Shown one piece after another: positions 17,286 through 25,347 of a stretch of 64,000 nt of DNA. The notes under the pieces are model-generated. The model worked only from the letters and a program-made list of their open reading frames with translations. It searched no databases and was not told the origin of the DNA. A program made the position numbers and the translations under genes. Numbering within the stretch: position 1 is the stretch's first letter; the number at the start of each line of letters is the position of its first letter. The DNA is from Kutzneria sp. CA-103260 (GTDB lineage: Bacteria; Actinomycetota; Actinomycetes; Mycobacteriales; Pseudonocardiaceae): positions 9,920,001 to 9,984,000 of the forward strand of contig NZ_CP073318.1 of assembly GCF_018263855.1 (NCBI RefSeq). The letters are read 5' to 3'.

Positions 17286-18226
17286 GAATCCTGCTGGCGC
17301 TGGCCGCTGTGGTGGGTTTGACGGCGTGTGCACGCGACACGTACTCCGTGCAGGCTGAGTTCACCAACGTCGCCAACCTGGTGCCGAACTCCGAGGTCAA
17401 GGTCGACGACGTCACCGTCGGCCGGGTCAGCGACGTGCGCCTGGACGGCTGGCACGCCCGGCTGACCCTGGAACTGGGCGACGGCGTGCGACTGCCGGCC
17501 AACGCCATCGCCAAGATCGGCCAGAAAAGCCTGCTGGGGGCCGAGTACGTCGAGCTGGACCGGCCGTCCGACCCGCAGGGACAGCTGCACGGCGGCGACC
17601 TGATCCCGCTGGGCCGGACCGATCGCTACCCGGAGACCGAGGAGCTGCTGGCCGGATTGTCGTTGTGGCTCAACGGCGGCGGCCTGGAGAACCTGCGGAC
17701 GATCTACACCGAGGTCGACAAGGCCCTGGGCGGCCGGGAACAGGTGACCCGCGACCTGCTGGACAAGCTGCGCACCTTCACGACCTCGGTCGACCAACAG
17801 AAGGCCGCCATCGTCGCGACCATCGACGCCCTGGACAACCTGAGCAAACCCCTGGCCACGCAACGGGATCAGCTCGCCCAGGCGCTCGATCACGTCACCC
17901 CCGGCGTCACGTTGCTCAACCAACAGCGGACCACCTTGACGTCGGCTCTGACCGCGCTGACGTCGTTCTCCGATGCCGCCACCAAAGTCATCGACCACAC
18001 CCAGGACGATCTCGACGGCAACCTGCGTGATCTCCAACCGATCCTGGCCAATCTCGTCGCCGCCGGTGACTCGTTGCCCCGCTCGTTCGACGTCGCCGGC
18101 ACCCTGCTGTTTCCGTTGTCCACGTTCAACAACAGCTTTCGCGGCGACTTCGTCAACGTGTACGCCTCGGTCGACCTCTCGTTGCAGGCCGTCAATCCGC
18201 TGCTGGCCCCGCTGGGCGGCCGCTGA
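17282..18226 (+). CDS. mceE: MCE family lipoprotein MceE (LprK-type)
   Basis: The 314-residue protein carries a lipoprotein signal ending in the lipobox LTAC (Cys16), as MceE/LprK subunits do. The MCE domain FTNVANLVPNSEVKVDDVTVGRV and a helical tail follow. The ATG at 17282 overlaps mceD; the larger frame upstream is a shadow. The stop and the mceF start share a base (TGATG). Confidence 0.93.
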   Translation: MRILLALAAVVGLTACARDTYSVQAEFTNVANLVPNSEVKVDDVTVGRVSDVRLDGWHARLTLELGDGVRLPANAIAKIGQKSLLGAEYVELDRPSDPQGQLHGGDLIPLGRTDRYPETEELLAGLSLWLNGGGLENLRTIYTEVDKALGGREQVTRDLLDKLRTFTTSVDQQKAAIVATIDALDNLSKPLATQRDQLAQALDHVTPGVTLLNQQRTTLTSALTALTSFSDAATKVIDHTQDDLDGNLRDLQPILANLVAAGDSLPRSFDVAGTLLFPLSTFNNSFRGDFVNVYASVDLSLQAVNPLLAPLGGR

Positions 18227-19395
18227 TGTTCAGCCGCCTGGTCCGCATCCAGCTCGCCGCCTTCTCGGCGCTGACGGTGTTCGCCGTGTCGGTGATCGCC
18301 GTCGACTATCTCGGCCTGACCGGCGGCAAGTACACCGTCACCGCCGACTTCGCCGATGCCTCGGGGTTGTACGCCGGCGCGGAGGTGACCTACCTGGGCG
18401 TGCAGGTCGGCAAGGTGACCTCGATGGATCTCGGCACCGACGGCGTGGCGGTCGGGCTGTCGCTGGACCAGCCCGTGCCGGCCGCGCTGCGGGCCGAGAT
18501 CCACAGCACCTCGGCGATCGGCGAGCAGTACGTCGACCTGTCGCCGACCGGCTCTCTCACCGAGATGGCCGTGGACGGCACCACGATTCCCGCCGGCCGG
18601 ACCAAGCCGATGACGCCGACCGACGCGCTGCTGTCCAGTGTGGACTCGTTGGCAAAGGCGGTGCCGACCGACCAGCTCCGGACCGTGCTGGCCGAGGTGA
18701 CCACGGCGTTCCAGGGCTCGCACGACGATCTGGGGCAACTGCTGAACCAGGCTTCGCTGCTGGTGCACAACGTCGCGGTCGACATCGGACCGACCACCGG
18801 TCTGATCACCCAGCTCGGGCCGTTCCTCGACACCCAGCACGACCTCGACGGCCAGATCCGTTCGTACACCAGGGATCTGGCCTCGTTCACCGACCAGCTC
18901 CGGCTCAGCGACGACGACCTGCGCCGCCTGCTCGGCACCGTGCCCGGCTTCGACGACCAGGTGCTGAGCTTGCAGGATCGGCTCCGGCCGACGCTGCCCA
19001 TGCTGCTGGGCAACATGATCGCCACCGGCCAGGTCGTCCGCACCTATCTGCCCGGCGTCGAGCAGTTCCTCTCCGACTATCCGGCGACCGTCGCCCTCAT
19101 CCAGAACATGTTGCTGCGGCACAACGGGGACATCGCCGCCACGCTGCGGCTCAACATCAACGACCCGCCGCCGTGCACCACCGGGTTCCTGCCCAACCCG
19201 CAGCGGCGGGATCCCAGCGACACCAAGGACATCGCCGCGCCGAGCGACCTGTACTGCAAGGTCGGGCCGGCTGATCCACGGATCGTTCGAGGTGCGCGGA
19301 ACACGCCGTGCCTGAACGCCCCTGGCCGACGGGGCGCGAGTCCCGAGCAATGCCAAGAAAAGGAGCCCGCATGGCAGAAGTTGTTCGTGAAGTGA
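18226..19395 (+). CDS. mceF: MCE family protein MceF
   Basis: The 389-residue protein has an N-terminal anchor, an MCE domain (FADASGLYAGAEVTYLGVQVGKV), long helices and a Cys-containing C-terminus. It is the last of the six Mce subunits. Its 3' end overlaps the start of the Mce-associated protein by 25 bases, which suggests translational coupling. Confidence 0.93.
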   Translation: MFSRLVRIQLAAFSALTVFAVSVIAVDYLGLTGGKYTVTADFADASGLYAGAEVTYLGVQVGKVTSMDLGTDGVAVGLSLDQPVPAALRAEIHSTSAIGEQYVDLSPTGSLTEMAVDGTTIPAGRTKPMTPTDALLSSVDSLAKAVPTDQLRTVLAEVTTAFQGSHDDLGQLLNQASLLVHNVAVDIGPTTGLITQLGPFLDTQHDLDGQIRSYTRDLASFTDQLRLSDDDLRRLLGTVPGFDDQVLSLQDRLRPTLPMLLGNMIATGQVVRTYLPGVEQFLSDYPATVALIQNMLLRHNGDIAATLRLNINDPPPCTTGFLPNPQRRDPSDTKDIAAPSDLYCKVGPADPRIVRGARNTPCLNAPGRRGASPEQCQEKEPAWQKLFVK

Positions 19396-19880
19396 GGCCG
19401 TGGCGGCGCCGGATCCTGCCGGCCGCCGCCATGGTGCTGGCGGCCGCACTCGTCGCCGTCGCGACCCTGTTGCTGCTCAAGCTGACCGACGCCAACGCCG
19501 ACGAGGTCAACCGCGAGTCGGCGCTCCAGGTCGCCCGGCAGGTCGCCGTCGACCTCACCACCGTCAGCAAGGACACCGCGCAGGGCGATGTGAACCGGCT
19601 GCTGGACGTGGCCACCGGCTCGTTCAAGGACCAGTTCGCCCAACAGGCCGACGTGTTCCGCAAGGTCGTGCAGCAGGCCTCGGTGACCTCCAGGGGATCC
19701 GTGGCCGAGGCCGGCGTGAGCAGCGTCGACGGGGACACCGTCACCGTGCTGGCCGCCGTGTCCGCGACCGTGCAGAACGCCGATGCTCCCAGTGGGGAAC
19801 AGCGCCAGTACCGGATGAAGATGCAGCTGCAACACGACGGGGACCGCTGGCTGGTCTCGGATCTGGAGTTCGTGCCGTGA
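19371..19880 (+). CDS. Mce-associated membrane protein 1
   Basis: The ATG at 19371 follows an AGGAG site and gives 169 residues: a short basic N-terminus, one membrane helix (ILPAAAMVLAAALVAVATLLLL) and an extracytoplasmic domain ending HDGDRWLVSDLEFVP. This is the standard form of Mce-associated (Mam/Mas) proteins, which stabilise the Mce complex. It overlaps the next gene by four bases. Confidence 0.88.
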   Translation: MAEVVREVRPWRRRILPAAAMVLAAALVAVATLLLLKLTDANADEVNRESALQVARQVAVDLTTVSKDTAQGDVNRLLDVATGSFKDQFAQQADVFRKVVQQASVTSRGSVAEAGVSSVDGDTVTVLAAVSATVQNADAPSGEQRQYRMKMQLQHDGDRWLVSDLEFVP

Positions 19881-20362
19881 GGTTCGTACAGCGCTTTCTT
19901 CTGGGGGTGGCCGCGGCGGCGGTTCTCGGCCTGTGCGCCGCGACCTTCCTTTTGTACCAACGGGTTGAGGCTGCGTCCGAAGTGGACTCGGCTCGGCAGT
20001 CGGCCGTCGACGCGGCACAGACCCGGTTGCCGCAGCTGCTGTCGTACGACTACCACACGTTGGACAAGGATCTGGCCGGCGCGCGGGCCGGCACCACCGG
20101 GGCGTTTCGCGATCAGTTCGCCGAGCTGAGCACCAAGGTTGTCGCCCCGGCCGCCCAGAAACAGCAGATCGTCACCAAGACCACCGTCGCCGGCACGTCC
20201 GTGGTCAGCGCCGAGCCGAATCGCGTGGTGCTGCTGGTGTTTCTCGACCAGGTCACGCAGACCGGGGCCGACCCGTCGTCCCGAGTGGACGGTGCCCGGG
20301 TGCGGGCCACCCTGCAGCGGCAGGACGGCCAGTGGCTGGTGTCCGAGCTGACTCCGGTGTGA
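19877..20362 (+). CDS. Mce-associated membrane protein 2
   Basis: The 161-residue paralogue of the preceding protein starts at GTG in a GTGA overlap. It has one N-terminal helix (FLLGVAAAAVLGLCAATFLLY), an SNTF2-like extracytoplasmic domain and the same ending pattern (DGQWLVSELTPV). It closes the mce operon; the convergent EspG-like gene ends six bases later. Confidence 0.88.
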   Translation: MRFVQRFLLGVAAAAVLGLCAATFLLYQRVEAASEVDSARQSAVDAAQTRLPQLLSYDYHTLDKDLAGARAGTTGAFRDQFAELSTKVVAPAAQKQQIVTKTTVAGTSVVSAEPNRVVLLVFLDQVTQTGADPSSRVDGARVRATLQRQDGQWLVSELTPV

Positions 20363-20368
20363 GGAGAC

Positions 20369-21169
20369 TCAGACCCGGGCGGTGATCTCCCCGAGCAGGT
20401 CGTTCGCCCCGGCGACCAGGGACTCCGGGGTGGCCGGCCGGACGATCAGCCACTGCTCGCCGCCCGCGCCGGGCTTGTGCTGGAACAGCCAGCGGCCCGA
20501 CTCGAAGTCCATGTAAGTCATTGGATTCTCGCTGCGGCGGTGCCGGCCCATGCCGTCCCGGGCGGCCGCGTACAGCCGACCGCCGCCCAGCCGGGGCTCG
20601 GCCAGCAGCCGCTGCAACGCGCGCTCCTCGGGCGGGTCCTGGTCGGTGCCGGACTGCAGCCAGCTCTGCGGCTCGTCGTCGTAGCTCGACGCGGCCGGCT
20701 GGCCGGTGCCGACCCGGTTGGCCGCCGCCAGCGAGATGCTGATCGACTGGCCGCGCCCGGGCGGCGCCGGCGGCAGCAGGCCGACCGCCGCCTCTGCCAG
20801 CTTGTCCGGCGCGATCGGCCGCAGGTGCAGCGCGCGGTCGTCCAGCACGGCCAGCACCGCCGACCGGCCGTCGCTGGCCGCCACCGCGCCGACCGTGACC
20901 CGGTTGTGGTAGCCGACGCTGCCGTACAGCTGCAGCGGCGGCCGGGCCAGCAGGGCCATCGTCGCCACCAGGTCCGGGTGCGCGCTCATGCCGTTGGCCA
21001 TGCCGATGCGGGCCAACTCGTCGTAGGCCCGCCGCTCCCAGGCCGGGTAGTCGGCCAGCGTCACGTCCGGGAGCGGCACGGCCAGCGTCGCGTGCTGCTC
21101 CTCGATGCCGTGCCGCTGGCGCACCGCTTCCCACGCGTCCTTCGAGACGCTCACCGGTGCCCTGAGCAC
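20369..21169 (-). CDS. EspG-family type VII secretion chaperone
   Basis: The 266-residue protein resembles the ESX-1 EspG family of actinomycetes: a helical N-terminus (KDAWEAVRQRHGI), a central LLARPPLQLYGS strand region, and a VLDDRALHLRPIAPDKLAEAAVGLLPP segment. EspG proteins bind PE/PPE-type substrates in the cytosol and keep them soluble for export. The GTG at 21169 has a GGGGG site eight bases upstream; a TTG at 21184 would add five residues. It sits four bases behind the PPE-like gene, its likely client. Confidence 0.8.
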   Translation of the reverse strand: MLRAPVSVSKDAWEAVRQRHGIEEQHATLAVPLPDVTLADYPAWERRAYDELARIGMANGMSAHPDLVATMALLARPPLQLYGSVGYHNRVTVGAVAASDGRSAVLAVLDDRALHLRPIAPDKLAEAAVGLLPPAPPGRGQSISISLAAANRVGTGQPAASSYDDEPQSWLQSGTDQDPPEERALQRLLAEPRLGGGRLYAAARDGMGRHRRSENPMTYMDFESGRWLFQHKPGAGGEQWLIVRPATPESLVAGANDLLGEITARV

Positions 21170-21173
21170 TGCT

Positions 21174-22451
21174 TCAGCCCCCAATCACCCCACCCGGCGG
21201 CAATGTCGCCGGGAGGTCCCCCACGATCTCGTCTTCCTCGGTGACCAGGTAGGCGGCCGACTTGTGCTCGCCGTCCTCTTCCTTCTTGCCACCCCGGCCC
21301 TGGCCGCCGCCCATCATGCCGCTGTTCGCGCCGGCCGCACCCCGTGCGCCGGCCATGCCGGAGCCCATGCGGCCACCCTCCTCGCCTGCACCCATGCCCG
21401 CCGCCGCCCCGGCACCCGGCTTCGCCCCGGCACCCGCCGTGGACCCGGAACCCATGGCACCTCGGGCACTGCCGTAGCTTCCGGCACTGCCGCCGCCACT
21501 CCCGCCGTAGCTGCCCCCGCCACCGCCGCCGAAGCCACCGCCTCCGACCGGAAAGCCACCGCCGAACCCACCGCCGCCACTCCCGTCGCCGCCGCTACCC
21601 CCGCCTGGGTACGACCAGGAGCCGCCGCCTGTCGGGTAGCCGCCGCCACCGCCGGCACCCTGGAGGTTGGTGCTCGACGGGCCGGGAGGCGGCACGTACT
21701 GGCCGTTGCCGTCAGCGCCGATGCCGCCGGGGTTGTATTGCCCGCCGCCAGGGTTCGTGCCCGACTGGTAGGAGCCCCCGCCACCGCCGCCCGTGCCTCC
21801 GACGTTGTGGGAGGAGTAGCCCCCGCCGCCGCCGGTACCCGAACCGCTGTACCCGCCGGAGCCGTTGCCGACCGGCCCCACCTGGTTGCTGGACAGGCTG
21901 ATGCTGTTGGCGTTCATCGTGTCGTTGTCGGTGAACCCGGGGAACGTCTGCACATTCGACGTGGTCGACTTGCCGTACGCCGAGTACGCCGCGGCATTGG
22001 CGTTGTTGATGCTGTTGTTCTTGTCGACCGCGTCATCGTGGTCGGTGTTCCACGGCACGTAGTCCCCGTACCAGGGCTGGTCCGGCACCGGCACAGTGTT
22101 GTTGATCTTACTCTGTGCCGTGGTGAATTGGCCGGCCTGGTTCGTCAGCGCGGTTGACGCTTGCTGCGACATCGTCTGGCCGTCGCCCATCCCCTTGACC
22201 AGCGGATCAAAGGCGCTCTGCATGCTGTCCGCGGCGGACCCGGTGTAGGTCGTCTTGATGTTGCCCAACGCCGTCTTGAAGGCTGTCTGCATCTCACCGT
22301 ATTTCTGTGAGAGGCCTTGGAACCCTGTTGCGTTTTGGTGAATAGGCCCGTCGCCTTTGACGCCTTCGTGGAACTGCTGGTAAATCGTTCCCTGGCCGGC
22401 CCGGCAGAGCGGCGTGAACGTGTAGCCGTTTCCTTGTCCGTTTCCACTCAT
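21174..22451 (-). CDS. PPE-like/WXG-type secreted protein with Gly-rich tail
   Basis: The 425-residue protein has an N-terminal helical domain (about 10-170) with the look of PPE/WXG substrates of type VII secretion. A very long Gly/Ser/Tyr/Pro low-complexity region follows (about 190-390), and the acidic, charged C-terminus contains LVTEEDEIVGDLP. The low-complexity DNA is a run of GCC/ACC triplets. The ATG at 22451 follows GGTGATC. It sits between the DUF3558 lipoprotein gene and espG on the same strand, all separated by a few bases. Confidence 0.75.
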   Translation of the reverse strand: MSGNGQGNGYTFTPLCRAGQGTIYQQFHEGVKGDGPIHQNATGFQGLSQKYGEMQTAFKTALGNIKTTYTGSAADSMQSAFDPLVKGMGDGQTMSQQASTALTNQAGQFTTAQSKINNTVPVPDQPWYGDYVPWNTDHDDAVDKNNSINNANAAAYSAYGKSTTSNVQTFPGFTDNDTMNANSISLSSNQVGPVGNGSGGYSGSGTGGGGGYSSHNVGGTGGGGGGSYQSGTNPGGGQYNPGGIGADGNGQYVPPPGPSSTNLQGAGGGGGYPTGGGSWSYPGGGSGGDGSGGGGFGGGFPVGGGGFGGGGGGSYGGSGGGSAGSYGSARGAMGSGSTAGAGAKPGAGAAAGMGAGEEGGRMGSGMAGARGAAGANSGMMGGGQGRGGKKEEDGEHKSAAYLVTEEDEIVGDLPATLPPGGVIGG

Positions 22452-22455
22452 GGGA

Positions 22456-23055
22456 TCACCTCGACGCCTTGATGTTGTCGAGCAACAGTGGTGTGAGCGC
22501 ATCAGATACGGTGCACGGATTGTTGTAATACTGGGAGCTCTTGTCCGCCCACTGGACCGAAACCTCGACCGTCGCGTGGCTCGAGACAGCGGCGCTCGTT
22601 GAGCACTCGCCGTTAGGTGGGTTCTTTAGGCCTGTGTTGCGGGCAGTGTAGCCCTCGATGGGGGCAATGTTCTTGGCGTAGGGAAAATTGCCGTTACTGG
22701 CGATCATGGCGCTGGGTCCGAGGTTCGGGTAAACATTGATTGAGACAGTCGCCATGCCGCTGTCGGCCGGCAGAAGGTCGCACCCGGCGTAATCGGACTG
22801 GTTAACGGGGCTGGTGGTTCGCACCTGACCCATGTATGGCGCCAACTGTGCAGGCGTCAGACCGCCGCACAGATTCTGCTGGAGCTTGGTCGTGTCCAGT
22901 GGGTTCGAAACAGTGTCGGCGCTGCTCGTCGCGGTTGTTGTGGACGCACCCGTGGTCGGGCCGGCGGTCCCACCCGGATTGTTGTTGCAGCCGGCGAGGG
23001 CCAGAGCGGCGACGCCGCTGAGGATGGTCACGGTGAGCGTGGTCTTCGATCGCAC
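22456..23055 (-). CDS. DUF3558 family lipoprotein
   Basis: The GTG at 23055 gives 199 residues with a lipoprotein signal (LSGVAALALAGC; Cys22 would be lipidated), a Thr/Ser-rich linker and a compact domain with paired cysteines. The layout is that of DUF3558 lipoproteins, common next to ESX-type genes in Pseudonocardiaceae. It lies in a four-gene unit with a small helical protein upstream and the PPE-like gene downstream. Function is unknown. Confidence 0.8.
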   Translation of the reverse strand: MRSKTTLTVTILSGVAALALAGCNNNPGGTAGPTTGASTTTATSSADTVSNPLDTTKLQQNLCGGLTPAQLAPYMGQVRTTSPVNQSDYAGCDLLPADSGMATVSINVYPNLGPSAMIASNGNFPYAKNIAPIEGYTARNTGLKNPPNGECSTSAAVSSHATVEVSVQWADKSSQYYNNPCTVSDALTPLLLDNIKASR

Positions 23056-23058
23056 GTG

Positions 23059-23373
23059 TCAGGCCCTCAATGTGTTGTCGTGTTCGGTCTGCTTGTACTG
23101 CTCCACCACAGCGTTGACCTTCTTGATCAGGTCGGCGAGCTCTTGCTGCTTGCCCTGATTCCACGTCGCGTGCTGCGTGACCATTTGGTTGGCCGAGTTG
23201 GCCCAGGCCGCACTGTAGTCGTCATGGCCAGGCGGGAAGACGACAAGCTCACGGTTGGCCTGCGCCTGCGCGATTTGCAGCTGGTCCAGCTGCGCCTGGA
23301 GGGCGTCGGTGAACTTCTTGGCATCGTCGATGTCGATGCTGTAGCCGCCGCCAACGTCGATCTGACCTGCCAT
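23059..23373 (-). CDS. Small helical protein of the type VII cluster (PE/Esx-like)
   Basis: The ATG at 23373 gives 104 residues: a short N-terminal strand region (GQIDVGGGYSIDID) and two amphipathic helices, with SAAWANSAN between or inside them where WXG proteins have their turn. Size, all-helical character and position as first gene before DUF3558, PPE-like and EspG genes suggest a PE/Esx-like secretion partner. No exact WXG motif is present. Confidence 0.7.
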   Translation of the reverse strand: MAGQIDVGGGYSIDIDDAKKFTDALQAQLDQLQIAQAQANRELVVFPPGHDDYSAAWANSANQMVTQHATWNQGKQQELADLIKKVNAVVEQYKQTEHDNTLRA

Positions 23374-23550
23374 CGTCCCCGTCCCCACCTAGCTTCCCCG
23401 TACCCGCCACTTAGGCTAGCCGACCGTGCACCGCGGCGCGGGTGAATCCCTCAGCAAGGCGACTCAAGCTCCACCTGCCGTGACGCTGGTGACTGTCCGT
23501 CATCGATGGGACTTCGACGCAGGTCGGGGGCGGGTGGTTCCGGGCAGGCA

Positions 23551-24735
23551 CTAGGGCGAACGGGTGATCTGGGCCGCAGTGGCCAAGGAGCGGGCCCGGG
23601 TGAGCAGCAGGAAGGCCAGCACGGCAAAGACGGCGACGGCGGCCATGACGACGCCCATGGATACGGCGGAGCTGGCCAGCGGGGCGGCGACGCCGCCGAT
23701 GAGGAACTGGGCGGTGCCGAGCAGGGCGGAGGCGTTGCCGGCTTTGTCGGGATGGTCGCTCATGGCCAGAGCGGTGGCGTTGGGGAAGACCATGCCGACG
23801 GAGGCGGCCAGCACGAACAGTGAGGGCAGCACGCCGGGCAGGCCGAGGCCAGTGAGCACGGAGAGTAGGAAGGCGACAGCGCTGAGTACGGTGCCGGCCA
23901 GTCCGGCGGCGAGCAGCCGGCGTGGGGAGAAGCGGCCCAGCAGCCAGCTGTTGACCTGGCTGGCGGCCATGATGGCCAGCGAGTTCACGCCGAACACCAG
24001 GCTGAACAGCGGCGCGGACAGGCCGTAGGTGTCCTGAAGCACGAACGAGGAGCCGGAGATGTACGCGAACAGGGCGGCGAAGGCGAGGGCGCAGGACAGG
24101 GCGTAGCCGACGAAAACTCGGTCGGCCAGCAGGGAGCCGATGGACAGGCGACCGCGGTGACGGCGTTCCCGGGGCAGCGACTCGGCCAGCGTCAGCGTGA
24201 CCAGCACCAGAAGAAGCAGCCCGATCGCCGACAGCACCACAAATACCCCGCGCCAGGTGGTCCAGTGCAGCACGACCGCGCCCAGCGCCGGCGCGACGAC
24301 CGGGCCGAGGCTGTTCACCAGCATCAGCAGGGAGAAGAACTTGGCCAGCTCGCGGCCCTCGAACAGGTCACGGGCGACGGCCCGGGCGATCACGATGCCG
24401 GCCGCGCCGCCCATGCCCTGCACCAGCCGCAGCACGGTCAGCGTCAGCGCGGACGGCGCGGCGACGCAGGCCACGGAGGCGACGAGGTAGATCACCAGCC
24501 CGACCAGCAGCGGTCCACGGCGGCCGAGCCGGTCGGAGAGCGGGCCGGCGATCAGCTGGCCCACGGCCAGACCGATGGTGCACGCGGTCAGCGTCAGTTG
24601 GATGTCCGACGGTGTCGCGGTCAGCTCCCGCGCCATCGCCGGAAAGGCCGGCAGGTACATGTCGATGGACAGGGGCGCGAACGCCGACAGACTGCCCAGC
24701 ACCACCGCCAGCCCGGCAGTTCTCGCCCTGGTCAC
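23551..24735 (-). CDS. MFS multidrug efflux transporter (Bcr/CflA type)
   Basis: The 394-residue protein has twelve membrane segments, with the opening FAPLSIDMYLPAFPAMARELT typical of Bcr/CflA drug/H+ antiporters and motif A GPLSDRLGRRGPLL between helices 2 and 3. The GTG at 24735 is chosen because the alternative ATG at 24780 overlaps the start codon of the divergent acetyltransferase; if 24780 is used, 15 residues are added. It is probably a drug or metabolite exporter. Confidence 0.88.
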   Translation of the reverse strand: MTRARTAGLAVVLGSLSAFAPLSIDMYLPAFPAMARELTATPSDIQLTLTACTIGLAVGQLIAGPLSDRLGRRGPLLVGLVIYLVASVACVAAPSALTLTVLRLVQGMGGAAGIVIARAVARDLFEGRELAKFFSLLMLVNSLGPVVAPALGAVVLHWTTWRGVFVVLSAIGLLLLVLVTLTLAESLPRERRHRGRLSIGSLLADRVFVGYALSCALAFAALFAYISGSSFVLQDTYGLSAPLFSLVFGVNSLAIMAASQVNSWLLGRFSPRRLLAAGLAGTVLSAVAFLLSVLTGLGLPGVLPSLFVLAASVGMVFPNATALAMSDHPDKAGNASALLGTAQFLIGGVAAPLASSAVSMGVVMAAVAVFAVLAFLLLTRARSLATAAQITRSP

Positions 24736-24778
24736 AACTGGCGAGGATACGTCGCCCGATTGGGGTAGCGTCCCGGTC

Positions 24779-25267
24779 ATGATGGCCGTCACGCCGATGC
24801 TGCCCGCTCACGCGGACGCCGTGTTGGAGATCTACCAGCAGGGCATCGACACTGGCAACGCGACCTTCGAGACGGCCGCGCCGAGCTGGGCCGACTTCGA
24901 CGCCGGCCACCTGCCGGGGCACCGTTTCGTCGCGCTCGACGGGGATCGGGTGCTGGGCTGGGTCGCCTGCTCGCCGACGTCCAGCCGGGCGGTGTACGCC
25001 GGGGTGGTGAGCGAGAGCGTGTACGTGCGTCCCGACGGCCGCGGCCGGGGTGTCGGGCGGGCGCTGCTGAACTGCATGATCGCCAGCACCGAGGCGGCCG
25101 GCATCTGGACGCTGCGGGCCGGCATCTTCCCGGAGAACACCGCCAGCCTCGGCCTGCACGAGAAGCTGGGCTTCCGGATCGTCGGCGTCACCGAGCGGAT
25201 CGGCCGGTTCCGGGACGGCCGGTGGCGGGACGTGGTGCAGCTGGAGCGGCGCAGCGCGGTCGTCTGA
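24779..25267 (+). CDS. GNAT N-acetyltransferase (phosphinothricin acetyltransferase-like)
   Basis: The 162-residue GNAT protein has the acetyl-CoA loop RPDGRGRGVGRALL and the ending pattern GIFPENTASLGLHEKLGFRIVG, then FRDGRWRDVVQLERR. Both are characteristic of the phosphinothricin/methionine-sulfone acetyltransferase group. It may detoxify a glutamate analogue or amino-acid-like inhibitor. Two adjacent ATGs (24779, 24782) can start it; a -10-like TAGCGT lies 11 bases upstream of the first. It is divergent from, and nearly touches, the MFS exporter gene. Confidence 0.85.
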   Translation: MMAVTPMLPAHADAVLEIYQQGIDTGNATFETAAPSWADFDAGHLPGHRFVALDGDRVLGWVACSPTSSRAVYAGVVSESVYVRPDGRGRGVGRALLNCMIASTEAAGIWTLRAGIFPENTASLGLHEKLGFRIVGVTERIGRFRDGRWRDVVQLERRSAVV

Positions 25268-25347
25268 CTGTCCGATGTGGATTGTCGTGTCGAGGCCATG
25301 ACATCTGTCGTGGTCGCCGTGCGGACGCCGGTGTCAGACTCGATGCC

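Noticed and set aside
21500..21860. CRISPR-like or tandem repeat array
   Set aside because: GCC/ACC-rich triplets simply encode the Gly-rich tail of the PPE-like protein; no regular repeat-spacer structure.
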